A DNA stretch of 64,000 nt. Origin: Trichodelitschia bisporula (taxonomy: Eukaryota > Ascomycota > Dothideomycetes > Phaeotrichales > Phaeotrichaceae). A program made the translations under genes and the position numbers. Shown piece after piece: positions 1-11,713 of the stretch; position 1 is the stretch's first letter, and the number at the start of each line of letters is the position of its first letter. The stretch lies in contig ML996701.1 in NCBI GenBank assembly GCA_010356995.1, forward strand, positions 153,952 to 217,951, read 5' to 3'. Under the pieces are notes generated by a model, which worked only from the letters and a program-made list of their open reading frames with translations, was not told the DNA's origin and made no database searches.

Positions 1-1734
1 ATTCATGCCATAGGCGGTTCCGTTGCCGTTGCCGTTGCTGAAGGCACCTGCGCCATAATTCCCGTACCCACCAACCGAGTGCACCGGGCCACCGTTCAGC
101 GACGCGGAAGGCGCCAGACCAGGCGGGAGCGCAAGGCCGGGCGGCGGACCAGTGACGCTCGAAAAGCCCGGTGGCGCGCCGAGGCCGCCAAGTCCAGCTC
201 CGAGACCGGCGTGGTGGAGGGGCTGCATGCTAGCAGCAGAGTTCTGGCCAGAGCGCACACCGAGCGGGTTCTTGCTGAAAGACAGACGGATACCGCCCTT
301 GACGGAGTTGTGCAGCATCTGCCCGTAGAGATCATGAAGCGCCTTAGTAGCGAAGCTCGTGTCCTCGAACTCGACAAAGCACATGGGTCCGTTCTGCTTC
401 GTCCGGAAGCACAGGCGCTTGTACCCGCGCTGCTTGCTGAATATCGTCTTGAGTTCGTCCTCAGATGTGTCGACGGGCAGGTTGCCGACGTACAGCGTGT
501 TGCACGGTGGGTTCTGGTCCGCTGGGTTGACGGGCGGGTAGTTGTGCCGCGAAAAGTGGCCGAGTGGGAAGCCAGCGCTCGGGCCGAGAGGCATGGCTGG
601 CGGTACCGGGGCCCGCGGCGCGGCGAACGTAGAATGCGGCGACGTCATACCGTTGCCGGAGGGCGATTGGAGCGACAGGGACTGAAACATGGAGACGGGA
701 GGGGCCTGGGCAGCGGCGGCAGCAACAGCAGCAGCCGTAGTAGCGCGACGCGTGGCCTCGCCGTTTCTCGCGAACGCGACGGGATCATTGAGGAGCTGGC
801 CCGTCTCGTCGCCAGGATCGTCGTTGATAATGGACTTGCTAGAGACAGCCGAGTTGGCCAATGGCGACTGGGGCGAGAACAACGATTGGATCTGGGGGTT
901 GGACTCAGGCGCGGGGAAGGTGTCGCCAAGGCCGGCGGGGGGGGACAAGCGCTCCAGGGACTGGAAGGTGTTGTTGAAGCGCGAGGCCTGGCGACCGTTG
1001 ATCTGCACGCCGTGGCTGGTGTGGCCAGTGTGGCCAGTGTGGCCGGAGTGGCCGTTGACCTGGGCCTGAGGCACCGAGGGATGGCGCAGCGCAGGGCCAT
1101 CGACCGTGTTGCGCCGCACCGAGGTCGAGCTACTACCGTTGCTGCCTCCGCCCACCGTGCCCGGCGGATATAATTCGACGAGCAGCTTCGCGTCGCTGGA
1201 GATGGCCTTGCCGTTCAGCTTATCGCGAGCCTCGTACGCGCCGGGCAGGGAGGCAAAGCGCGCGATGGCGGACGCGCAGCCGGCGTCATCGGGGTACTCG
1301 GCGGGGACAAACGAGACGTCGACGAGGTCCTTGGCGAAGAGAAGCATGGTGCGCAAGACATCGAGGGTTGTTTTCTGCGGGAGTTTGCGGATGAGGATGG
1401 CGGGGCGCGCGTCCAGATCGGATTGCTGTTGCTGTTGCTGTTGCGCGACGCTGGCGTCCTTCTTGGCCAAGGAGAGAAGCGAGGATTGTTCGAGTGGTTT
1501 GCGCTCGCCGATGGGAGCGAGGTTGAAAGCATGCGACGGCATGGCGTCAGACATGACGTTTTGCTGCGCCTTTAGCTGCGACTTTTGCTGCTCCTTCTGC
1601 TGCTGTTGCAGCTGCTGCGACGAGGATAACGGAGGCGGCGACGCGGCGGTGGAACCGAACGAAGTGGGGGTGAAGGGCGACTTTGCGGCTCCGGATGACG
1701 ACGTTGCGCTTGACGGAGATGGCCCGGTGGCCAT
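1..1734 (-). CDS. Whi3/Scw1-type RRM RNA-binding protein (3' end outside window)
   Basis: Reading the minus strand from the ATG at 1734 gives 578 uninterrupted codons to the window edge, so the C-terminus is missing. A canonical RRM lies at about residues 410-490, with RNP2 LYVGNLPV (about 413) and RNP1 GPMCFVEF (about 447). The motifs [19 protein letters not shown] and [18 protein letters not shown] are typical of the Whi3/Scw1 family, which binds mRNAs for cell-cycle and wall control. A degenerate N-terminal RRM-like segment ([19 protein letters not shown], about 110-190) is also present. Low-complexity tracts include poly-Gln around residues 45-105, an HTGHTGHT tract and a Gly/Pro/Asn-rich C-terminal part. 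Such tracts are linked to condensation in Whi3 proteins, which is family knowledge only. The frame stays open upstream without another ATG, so I take 1734 as the start. A long purine-rich (plus strand) region upstream is the probable leader. Confidence 0.88.
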   Translation of the reverse strand, partial: MATGPSPSSATSSSGAAKSPFTPTSFGSTAASPPPLSSSQQLQQQQKEQQKSQLKAQQNVMSDAMPSHAFNLAPIGERKPLEQSSLLSLAKKDASVAQQQQQQQSDLDARPAILIRKLPQKTTLDVLRTMLLFAKDLVDVSFVPAEYPDDAGCASAIARFASLPGAYEARDKLNGKAISSDAKLLVELYPPGTVGGGSNGSSSTSVRRNTVDGPALRHPSVPQAQVNGHSGHTGHTGHTSHGVQINGRQASRFNNTFQSLERLSPPAGLGDTFPAPESNPQIQSLFSPQSPLANSAVSSKSIINDDPGDETGQLLNDPVAFARNGEATRRATTAAAVAAAAAQAPPVSMFQSLSLQSPSGNGMTSPHSTFAAPRAPVPPAMPLGPSAGFPLGHFSRHNYPPVNPADQNPPCNTLYVGNLPVDTSEDELKTIFSKQRGYKRLCFRTKQNGPMCFVEFEDTSFATKALHDLYGQMLHNSVKGGIRLSFSKNPLGVRSGQNSAASMQPLHHAGLGAGLGGLGAPPGFSSVTGPPPGLALPPGLAPSASLNGGPVHSVGGYGNYGAGAFSNGNGNGTAYGMN

Positions 1735-2158
1735 GACGGGGTTCTTTGTTGCCCCACGAGGTGCGTAGGCGTTTGATGCGCACGGCGAACAAAGCAAAGC
1801 GCGATGCGGCGGGATGCGACCGGTGCTGCGATGCGATGCGATGCGATGCGCGACAGATTTATTTTGGCAGTGACGAAGGAGGCGGCGCGACTTCGTCAGA
1901 TAATTCGCGAACAAAGTGCACAGTGAGTATGCAGATGCTTAGAAAACTTATGCGACGCGGATTGGGACGAGAAAAATCGTGGATAAGCGTCTAATGGTGG
2001 GGGAAGACGACGGAGAAAAAAGTCGAACCAAAGACCGGTTTTTGGGGGGGATGAATGGAGCGGTAGAGTTGAGAAAGAATAGAGAGAGAGAGAAAGAGAG
2101 CGAGGGAGATGTTTGGGGTGGTGGAGGGCAGAAAACGGAGTTTCGAAATGCGACGTCT
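1735..2158 (-). promoter_or_regulatory. Probable promoter/leader of the Whi3-like gene
   Basis: This stretch lies directly upstream of the minus-strand start at 1734. On the plus strand it is G/A-rich, so the transcript strand is C/T-rich, as is common in fungal leaders. It holds a GATGC pentamer repeated four times at 1830-1849. I see no TATA box. It runs into an assembly gap, so the transcription start cannot be placed. Confidence 0.4.
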
Positions 2159-2298
2159 NNNNNNNNNNNNNNNNNNNNNNNNNNNNNNNNNNNNNNNNNN
2201 NNNNNNNNNNNNNNNNNNNNNNNNNNNNNNNNNNNNNNNNNNNNNNNNNNNNNNNNNNNNNNNNNNNNNNNNNNNNNNNNNNNNNNNNNNNNNNNNNN
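2159..2298. other. Assembly gap (140 N)
   Basis: Positions 2159-2298 are all N. Translations that cross this stretch are meaningless. The flanks are purine-rich low-complexity sequence, which probably caused the assembly break. Confidence 0.99.
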
Positions 2299-5200
2299 GG
2301 GGGGAAAGTGAGGTGGATGAGTTGAAAAAGAGGGTGGTTATGGATCGTGATGGAGCTCCTCAGTAGGGATTTGTTCGTTGGTGGGTAGGGGGGATTGTGT
2401 GCGGAAGGGATGGTGGGTAAGTGAGGGGGAAAAGTAGACAAGGGTATGTTGGGAGAAGAGAGTATTGAGTGTGAGTTGGAGACCGAGAGGGTGTGGGAGA
2501 GAGACGGTTGTACGCTATACTCTGCTACACCTGGCGTTGGTAGAGGGTGATGATAGACAGCGTAGCTGGCAATAAGATGTTCCCAAATGGAGGGTGAAGA
2601 GAGGCCCAGGAACACTACTGGGATGGCGCGATGCTGAGATAGTCTGTTGGCAGGGTAGGATGGAGAGCAGCAGCAGTGAAGGCGTGAGAGATGCAACGCA
2701 GGACAAGGATGAGGTCTTGTAGGCGACGCTGCAGGCCGACGGAGGGCTAGTCGAGTCCCTAATCAGTTGCAACGGCTCTGCAAGAGCGAAGTAGAGTAGA
2801 GATGGTGGGTGAGGTTGTGGTGGTGGATGCGGAGCTGCTGGTGGAGATGCTGGAAGACAGGTGGTGGTGATGAATGCACTGTTGTCCCTCGTCGCTGCGA
2901 AGAAAGCGAGTTGTAAAGGGTTGCGAAGGAGTGAAAGTCAAGAAGGCAAAGTGCCGAATACCACGATCTGTTCCGTACTCTCTAGGGCGAAATGACTGTT
3001 CGTCGTTGTCGGTACGGGCATTTGCCCATCAACTGCGTATGTAGTCATGGCGTAGAAACTGCACCCCATTCTTCTCGTCTCCTTCTATTGGAAGGGGATT
3101 ATGGCAGAGATGGGCGTGGTCTCCTGTGGGCTTGGGTTGCGATAAGACTCGGCATCATCCGCAGCCCATGGCAAAAAAGAGGACGACTACGTACATTAGC
3201 GAGGCCGGAACCACGCACTCGCCAGGGCGCCCTAACTACGGAGGTAGAGCACTCGCTATTCATGCTGCTGTACCACCATCACGGCCTGCAGAAAGGTGTG
3301 AAGAGAGGCCGCAGTCGTTTCCAATTCCTGCAGTACGTCAGTACCGTACATGAGCCTCATCCACCGTTCCCTCCGTCGTCTTGCTCTTCCTTTCACCCAC
3401 CATCCACCATCCAATATGTATCCATCATCTCTGATCAATCATCTTCCATCTTTCATTCGTCCTCCATAATCCGTTCAATATCAATCATCCACTCAATATC
3501 CCTCCATCTTTCCCCCCCCAGTCCCAGTCCAAAGGACCATCCAACCATCCTAACCAACCCCATAAATGCCCTCGCAACCTTCTTTCTCACCGGCTGGCCT
3601 TGCGTCCCGCGCCATCGTATTGGCCCGACCAAGTTCTGCCGTGGAAAGCAGAAAATGACGACAAAGCAGCCAGCGCACTCCCGCTGGATCGCATATCAAT
3701 GGCGCAGCCCATACTCCTTCCCGTTCCTATAAGCCTACTTTTTGTCCGAAGGAGACGCGTGTGGGGGATGCCACAAAGTGGTTGACGTTGCCCATTATCC
3801 TGTGCCAGGTTGCCGCCCCCCCCCCGCTCCCGCTCCCCCCCATCCTGCCCCACCAATTTTTATCCCTCGACCCACCCCCGCCATGTTGGAAATACCGTAC
3901 ACACTCTTTGCTCCAGCAGCCAACACCGCTCCACATGTTTCTCACTTCTTCACATGCTCAATCCATACAGAACCGCACACACCTCGCTTTCCCCCTCAAC
4001 AACGCATGACAAAGAGAGACGGCGGTACAGATCACTCCATATCCAACCCAATCAGCCGCCCCTCCTCCCCCAGCTCCGCACCCCACCCCCGCCAAAACCC
4101 TCGTAACCTTCCTACCCCACACCCCTCACCTCACCCGCCAGACAACCGAAACTAATGCCGTCAATCCCGCCGACGCACACGCCCACTAGAAGCAGGTACC
4201 AGCACCTACCCGCCAGCCTTATCGTACTCCGTAGCCCTATCCTTATAAACCTCCTTCATCATCCTCCATCCTCCCTCTTCCTGCAGCTCCATCGAAGCTC
4301 CCGCGGCTTCCTAATCCGCTTCCCGAGTCCATTGCGTCTCCTCCCTCCCGTCCTCAGCCATCATCTTCTCCATATGCTCACGCGCCCCTCGCCCTACGTG
4401 TGTGATCGGTCTAGTTCGCCGCCGTGACGACCTCCCGCCATTCCAGGCCACTGATTCGCCCATCCCGAATCGTCGTCACACTTCCTCACCGCGACATCGG
4501 CTCAGTTCGCCGCGCTCGCCACCCCCGGTGCTGACGGCTCACTGAGTGCAAGACAACTGCTCGGCCAGCGATTATATCCAGCATTGCTGAGAACATGCTC
4601 TTCAACCCTCAACATACGCAAAAAAGGCCACCAGGCCACCCGCCGAAGTTCCCGAAATTCAGCCAATCGTTCCTTCCTCCCCACCCCCACTAGCTCGCGC
4701 TAACCAATCTCAACTCAAGCGCGCCAAGTCCTTCCTAAGGAGCACTCACCAGAAAACCTAACCACCCACCCTTGGCACGTTGAATTTCGCAGCAAAAGCC
4801 CAAAGAGTTCAAAACTCGGCGCTGATTGTCCACTCACAGTCTGCGCCCTCCGCGCCTAACCTACCCGTCTCCACGTCCCCCGGCCAGCGGCCGCGCACTG
4901 GGATACCGCAGTACGAGGCGCGTAAAATGTCACTTTGAGATTACGAAGTTCGCCGTGCGTTCGTCTTCGTGCACGGAATTGCGAAGAAAAAGTCGCCGTT
5001 GTGCTCTCTCGCTGCGCGCCGCGCCCCTGGCCCTGTGCGGCACTGGGGTGCTGGTGGCCCATTCGCGTTCCGGCGCGGGGCTGGGTTCTGGCCTGGTCGG
5101 CCTGGGCGCGGTACGGTAGGGCCGGGGTGGGGATAGGGCGGCCGCGGCGGCCGCACTGCTGGCCGGGGTGTGATTTGTGCGCTGGCGGCCCGGTGGGCTG

Positions 5201-8200
5201 GGTGACGGGGGGGGGTGTTTGGGGGGAGGTGATTTGCGAGCTTGCGAGGAACCGTACCGTACTCGAAGGGAGTTTTGTCGCGAATGGTGGAGGGTGGTAT
5301 CTTGCGCTTGTCGCGAGGAAAGGCCGAGGGCGAGGCTATGGCTTTTCTTCTCAGCCGCGCCCGCGCGGAGGATGGGAGGCGCCGCGGTTCGGTTCACCGC
5401 GCGCGCCTTGCGGCTTGGCGCCCCCTCCACACCCCGGGCGGGCGGCCGAGCCGACGGCTCCCGCTCCGCACCGCGGCGCTAGCGGTGACCGTGAGCTCCA
5501 CCCCCGCAGCCTTGTGGGATGGTCTCTAAGGTCGATGGCTGAGGTCAAGGCTGTAAGGCGTGATCTGCGATGAACGCAGGCTGGTACGGATGTGGCGCTG
5601 AAAGCGTAGACGACGCAAGCTGATATCACGGCTAGACTTGGCTGGGCGGAGGCCGCGGGCGGGAACCCGGGCGATGGAAGGAGGCTTGCGTTTGAGAGTT
5701 CACGCGGCTGCGTTTTTGCGGTGGGTGAGGTGGGGGTAGGCGGAGAGGGAGAGTGGGGGTGGAGTGCGGGAGTTTCTTCTTGCGAGGAGTATAGTTGCGT
5801 GGTAAGGCTGGGAGCCGTGCCATCTGGTTTTATGCTCTATGCATCTCGTATTGCGCGGTGCCGCTGGTAGCCGCGCTATGTACGAGTGAGTACTTTCCCT
5901 CATGTTGCGCGACGCCTTCCTCACCCGCCCGGTGCGGGAGCGGGGCGGAGCGGAACACGCGGGGGCGGGGAGGCCCTTCGACTTACCAGATTGGATGAAG
6001 ACGACGCAGCGTCGCGATGCTGTACCGCATACGTCTTTGCCTATCCATAACGCGAAGTATAACAAGCGCGATACTCCAGCCCAAGTACTGTAGCTTCGGC
6101 GCAAGTACAATAGCGGCGGCCCTAGCAGGCGGCCTAAGCGGCCCTCCCTCGACGCCAAACCGCCTCGACGCCAAACCGGTGAACGAATCACGGCACCCGG
6201 AGCACGCACCCCTTTGGTGACGCTTCAAGGCGGAGGTGGAGTGGAAGTATTTGTTTTTAGCGGGGATGCTGGAGAGGGGGAGTGGGAGGCCGCTGATGCG
6301 CGCGGCTCGGAGCGGGGGTATGTTCTTCCTTTGTACCACGGACAGGTACATCGTGTCGTACTTGGTCTGAGGGAAGAGCCGCGCCGTAGGATGGGGATGC
6401 TTGCTGGTTGGGGATGACCTGCGTGCAGCGCTGGGATGGGTGGTGGTGTGATATGGCTGCGGTGCTGGGTTGGCTGGGAGTTTGGTAAAGGTGGAGGTGA
6501 CGAAGTAGGTACCGATGTACATGCGATGTACATCCAGGTTGATGCTCTTATATGACCCTTCTATTCGACAGGAACAGAAGATTCACAAGATGGTCGACTC
6601 TGTTGTAGCATCACACGATCCACTAACCGCATACCATCCGATAGAAGAAAAAGAAGCACCGATCTGCAGTGGCCATATAAAACCACGCCGCACCTTCTCT
6701 CGCAAACAGCACAACTAGCAGCGCCGACCGGCTCCAGCTCATAACCCTCGAACCTCAAAATCTTCTCCATCCCCCTCACCAACAGGCCCATTCCCTCTCC
6801 AAAGCAATCTCCAACCAACAAAACCCACCAAACACTCGATCCTGCATGCCATTGTCCGGATTCCGCCGCCGATCCTGCCCAAACGGCCCACCTTTCCTCC
6901 CCGGCCCCAAGGCGTCTCCCACACCAATGTTGACTGTCGACCAGGGTGTGCGCCTGCAGCAATCAGAAGCTGCTTCGCCTGCGGCCGTTAGGCCGGCGGA
7001 CGCGGGCCATGAGAGGTTACCGTCGACTTAGACGAAATTCCCAGATATTGGAGCACGACCGAGCCTTGGGTTGTGCCCGTTCGCACCAGGGAGAGATTAT
7101 TACGCTGAAAGCATATGGTAGGCGATAAGCCGCGCTTCCGCCGGCCACCCCAGCTGCGATCACGGTCCTGCACTCTAACACCCCTCAGCCATCGGTCCTT
7201 GCCAGCTGGCTACCCTGTTCACACAAGAGACACCGCAGCACCAAAAGCGCATCCCTCGCGAACACACCACCGCGCCTCTCCCACCCCTTCCCTCTGCCAG
7301 CCCCCCAGTCCCTCCCAGGAACCCACCACTCACCAACGCCCTCTTACCAACCTCATCCCTCCCCTGTTCCCCCCAACACCGGCGCAAATCCACCTCACCG
7401 GGCTCCCGCACGTCAAATTCGCCAAAACCTTCAGGCCGATCCGCAAGCAACCCCCCCTCTTCCGCATCGCTTCGCTTTCAACCCGCAGCGCATCAGTGTC
7501 GCCCACCGTATTCCAGCATCCCGACTCCCCTCGTCAAAGTAGCAAGCACCGTCCCTCCCTAGTCCGACCGCAGACCGCACATATCAACCCCGCCCGTCCC
7601 CATCTGCCCGCCGCCGCATCCGGCGCTGGCCCAAGTGCTTGTGCGACCACACCGATCCACCCCCCCGCTCCCGTCATCAAGGCCACCCACCCCGCCCCGC
7701 CCAACGTCCTCGGCTCACCCAGCTCCGCACGCAACGCACCCGTCGTTGCGCGTGCTCCGGCTCATCAGCCCTCGCTCCGCCCTCGGTCTTTCCATCCAAC
7801 GGCCCGGATGCCACCGCACGGCTTATCGGCCCGTAGCGCCAGACCGGTCACCCCGCCCCTCTCAGGCCGCGCGCCGATCCTCCCGCATCGGGCTCGGGGA
7901 CCGGTGGGGGATCGCGGACGGGGGAAGGAGCGGGAGCGGTTGGACGGGAAGAAGCGGGCGAACGAGGGGTAGCGAGGCCGCCTAGGTGCGGGGTGCGCTG
8001 ACGTGTGCTGCTCGTGATGCGCTTGTGTTACCGTGGCGTTAAGGGGAGCGAGCCGAGGCGAGGGGAGGTTACACGACGGTTAAGCAGCGCTGCGGGGCGC
8101 TGTATTGAGCGGGTCGGGGTCCGGAGGGTGGGCGGGGGGCGCGGGAGCGGGGAGATGCCGAGAAGCTGATCGGCGGGCTGCGGGTGAGGCGGATTGGAAC

Positions 8201-9108
8201 GGCGCGGCGGGCCCGATTCTGCGGGCCGAGGATTGGCGTTGTGCGTCGCTAGCGTTTGGGCATTGACTATACTTGTGTCTTGATCTTACATGCATAGGGA
8301 CCTGGCATGGACTAGACGCGCCGTACTGCTGATACGCCCGCCTTGAAATATTTGGGAACGACATATTACCCGGCGCACGCACCCGGAGGTACTCCGCATC
8401 GATCAGGGCCTGAACGTCCCAGCTGCGGCGACGGCATGATAGCCTAATTGCGAGCATCGACTAGTTCTAATCGATGACTTCTCGGAAAAGCTCCCTTGAA
8501 GTGGAGACGCCGATGAAGCAGCGGAGGATTCGAATGGCCTGGTAGGCTTACTCTCAGGCTAAAGGTGCCAAAGGGCTTTAACCTCAATGAATATGAGCTG
8601 GCTGCTCAAACCCATGCAGCGGACGCCCGAACCCGGACGGCAGTAAGGCTATGGCATTCAGCAGTTATTGACATTCTCGCCTTTCGGTGTCCAGCAACAT
8701 CAAGGAGTTACCCGCAACCGCTTAAGGTGGTGGCAAGCCGCATCGCAGGGTTCTCTCCGCGCTCCTATCAGTCTGCACTCCGTTATGAGGCGACTAGGCA
8801 AGATAGGCAAGCAGAGAAGCTCGTTTGCCGGAACGTATTGCTTTCAGTTTCAACGCTAAATTCAGTCTAAGGGTCATCACGGCACGTTTACAAAAGAAGG
8901 AGTGCCAGGTTTAAAGTCAAACAAAGTCAAAAAACCAAAGGTGAGTGGCGGTGCGATTCATATCTTGACCCTAGATACAATGCTTGTCCTGTATCCTCTC
9001 AGAGTTCCTTCCAGTCTTTGCCCTCTGTCGCATTTCCCGGTAGGTATGTTACGCATGCAGCACCTGGAGTATATGGAACTGTTGCGACGGTGTGGCGCAC
9101 TTCATCAT
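2299..9108. other. Gene-poor intergenic region with strand-asymmetric blocks
   Basis: I find no protein I recognise here. The sequence alternates between G/A-rich blocks (about 2300-2950, 5600-5800), C/T-rich blocks (about 3350-4450, 6720-6900, 7140-7700) and GC-rich blocks open in many frames (about 4830-5560, 7110-8250). The longest open frame (7115-7972, plus) encodes only a Pro/Ser/Arg/His-rich chain with no domain and follows the C-rich strand. I treat it as a compositional artefact. No tRNA or rRNA was recognised. Confidence 0.6.
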
Positions 9109-9429
9109 TCACTCTCGGAGCGTCTCTGAGACGGTAGAGTCGATGAACGTTGTGATTTGGTAGCCGATCCTGTTTTGCTGAACAGTCCAGGTATGGTTTG
9201 ATTTCCAGATCTCAATGTTGACGACCGCAGTCCTCGCAGACGGAGGAGGCTCCAGCTCGCGCTTTGATACAGGCCATGGCTCAACGAAATTGACCGCGAG
9301 AGGGCCCGGAGACATATCGATCAGACGACGTCCGCCGAGGCTATCGACGAAGCGTACAAGTTGCAGATGCCACGCCGCCCATTCCCTCGGCCCCTTGAGG
9401 ATAACCGGGTCGCTGACTATTGGCTCCAT
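9109..9429 (-). CDS. Lone gag-like ORF (Copia-type gag N-terminal resemblance)
   Basis: The ATG at 9429 opens a 106-aa frame. Its features resemble the N-terminal part of fungal Ty1/Copia-type gag polypeptides: VILKGPREWAAWHLQLVRFV near the N-terminus (a substrate-like 'W..W...L' pattern) and WTVQQNRIGYQITTFIDSTV near the C-terminus (a 'Q.....I...I..TV' pattern). After the stop at 9109-9111 the frame soon meets further stops, and no protease, integrase or RT follows. An AT-rich TATA-like stretch (9563-9573) and a C/T-rich transcript-strand leader ending TTTCAG just before the ATG make it look like an expressed short gene. It could be a domesticated gag fragment, a truncated retroelement, or a chance ORF. 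The family call is by pattern memory and is tentative. Confidence 0.4.
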   Translation of the reverse strand: MEPIVSDPVILKGPREWAAWHLQLVRFVDSLGGRRLIDMSPGPLAVNFVEPWPVSKRELEPPPSARTAVVNIEIWKSNHTWTVQQNRIGYQITTFIDSTVSETLRE

Positions 9430-10393
9430 GATGCTGAAAAGTAGAAGGTGTTTGAATGTTTCGTGTAATGTATGGGAGCGTCTTCACACGTGTATTGCAA
9501 TTGTGCAAAGTGAAGTGTAGATGAAAGACAATGGAAGAAGAGAGTCAAGCGGCTCTGAGAACTAAATATATGATGTAGTAAACAGCCTCCATGGCTCCTT
9601 CCTCCCTTAGGCGACAACGTCACCGCCATTACCCTTGGTCCTTTCCCAAGAGTAGAATGCTCTTTTTACCGTTGAATATGTTGCTGCAAGCATGCTTACC
9701 TTAATGCCTTATCCCCTTCGTGCCCACATCATCGTGGTTGTGCTGCTGATTGCTAAGGATTCCGATGATCGCACTGCTTTTCGATAGACCGCGGGCTACT
9801 TCACCAACTGTGATTGAAAAAAGTCGAAAATGGTTGAATTGGCGGTTTGGCGGGTTCACCGCCCAGGCTCATAGCTATCAGCATCTTCTGCTACGTGATC
9901 CACCACTGCTGGTAGAGGCTAATATGTGTTCTTTCCAGGAATACCTATGCTCTTTCCTTAGCTCACATGACGGTCTTCCGGACCGGTACTGTTCCCCGAG
10001 CAGCGGAGGTGGCCATAGTATCATGCCTTCTGTGTCGACAGAGCTGTCGGCTTCCTTGCCGGACGCCGCTTCAACGATAGGGGAGGTTGAGGTGCGCTTT
10101 AGAGCGTGTGTGGCGATGATGTAGCTTATGCGGGGTATCTAGTTCTATTTCCATCGCGAGCCCGCACTGACGAAGTCCGTGCGTACATGCACGTCATCCG
10201 TGACAGATCCTTGGACGTCCATCCGTCTCAATCCGCAGCTCTACCACACACTATACCAACCGGTGGTCTGACACTGGCAAATACGCCGTTGAGGAATCAT
10301 GCCCTCTCCCTCTATATTCAAAGGGTCTCCCGCTTTGCGTTGCGTTTGAGCTTCCGCCATCCGAGACATCATCATCTTCCCGCCACATCCACC
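9430..10393. other. Intergenic region upstream of the GST and gag-like ORF
   Basis: This is the divergent spacer between the minus-strand gag-like ORF and the plus-strand glutathione transferase. An AT-rich TATA-like stretch at 9563-9573 faces the minus-strand ORF. A weaker TCTATATTC sequence at about 10311 lies some 80 nt before the GST start. No other gene is recognised. Confidence 0.45.
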
Positions 10394-11590
10394 ATGGAGC
10401 AGTACCGCAACCAAATCAAGCACATCGCATCGACAGTCCTCCCCTCCCGGACGGGCGCCGCCGATACGATCCACAAGGCCGGCACGAACGATGGCTGGCA
10501 TGGAGCCATTTTAGAGGAAGGGCCGTTCAAGCCAGAGGCGGATCGGTACCATCTGTACATCGGACTCTTCTGCCCCTTCGCCCACCGCGTGAACCTCGTC
10601 CGGCACCTCAAGGGTTTGACAGACATTATCTCCCTGGACGTGGTCAAGGCATATCCAAAAGGAGACGACGAGGGCTGGCCCGGGTGGCAGTTTCCGAAGA
10701 CGGTCGACGAGTATCATGACTCGACAACGGATCGCCTGTTTGGCAGCGCCTTCCTCCATGAAGTATATTTTCGCGCAGACAAAGAATATAAGGGCCGATA
10801 CAGTGTGCCCGTCCTATGGGACAAGAAGAAAAACACCATTGTCAATACTGTAAGTGGCCTTCGCGCGTTTTGAGCGGAACTAACCTGGCCATAGGAGAGT
10901 GGAGAGCTCCTGCGCTGGCTGCCGACGGCGTTCAATAGCATCCTTCCCGAGGAGTATGCCAAAATCGACCTGTATCCGCCGCATCTGCGGGCGCATATCG
11001 ATGCCGTCACTGCCTGGATGCAGCCGGATCTCAATATCGGCGTGTACAAGACCGGATTCGCGCCGGACCAAGAGACGTACGACAAGAACGTGATTCCGGT
11101 GTTCGCGGCGCTGAACAAGCTAGAGGAGATTGTGCACGCACATGGCGGGCCGTATCTCCTCGGGAACGAGTTGACCGAGCTTGATATCCGCCTGTACGCC
11201 ACGCTGATCAGGTTCGACGTCGCGTATGTGCAGCATTTCAAGTGCAACCTGGGAACTATCCGCCATGATTACCCGAATCTACACAATTGGCTGAAGAACC
11301 TGTACTGGAACGTCAAGGGATTCAAGGAGACGACTAACTTTAGGCACATCAAAGAAAATGTACGCGGCTCAGACTATGTGAGCGCAACGGCTGACCAGAA
11401 GCAGTACACGAAGAGCCACCCGGGCATCAACCCAAAGGCCATCACGCCGATGGGTCCGTTTCCCGACATTGACGAGGGCTTCGAGCCGGACTTTTTGAAG
11501 CTGCCCGTGGGAGCGATCAAGCTCCCTGCGGTTGTGGAGCGTCAGGCTACGCTGGAGAGTCCCACTACCCCGTCTAAAGCTGCTCTGTAG
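10394..11590 (+). CDS. Xi-class glutathione transferase (glutathionyl-hydroquinone reductase, ECM4/GTO-like)
   Basis: There are two exons, 10394-10849 and 10895-11590, giving 383 aa. The 45-nt intron starts GTAAGT, has a CTAAC branch site and ends ATAG. It joins NT to ESGELLRWLPTAFN, the expected 'NxES..I..M....FN' block after the thioredoxin-like fold. The catalytic Cys is C60 in LFCPFAHR; the family norm is CPWAH, so this copy has Phe for Trp. The all-alpha C-terminal domain carries YLLGNELTELDIRLYATLIR and the conserved H-N-W-L-K-N-L-Y stretch. Xi-class enzymes reduce glutathionyl-hydroquinones in the cytosol, which is family knowledge. This would fit quinone handling beside the laccase about 43 kb away, but that link is only speculative. 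The gene ends 123 bp from the convergent GTPase gene. The start is the first ATG with context CACCATGG. Confidence 0.9.
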
Positions 11591-11713
11591 GTCGGCAAAG
11601 CCTTTGCCGAATAAGCGGTATATTTTCGAGATACCCCGGATGATGGCGTACGGTACATAGACCCAACATAATACTTCTTTCTACGGAATCCCAATGTAAG
11701 TGAATCGGTGTCC

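Noticed and set aside
79-1173. 364-codon plus-strand frame opposite the Whi3-like gene
   Set aside because: It is the antisense of the RRM gene in the same codon phase; the minus-strand reading has clear RNP motifs and this one has none.
1896-2696. 266-codon minus-strand frame across the N gap
   Set aside because: It includes unknown bases and is otherwise low-complexity His/Pro/Ser sequence, better explained as a pyrimidine-rich leader.
7115-7972. 285-codon open frame on the plus strand, rich in Pro, Ser, Arg and His
   Set aside because: No domain, no homologous motif and no splice logic. It follows a C-rich strand where stop codons are rare, and the minus strand is also open in places.
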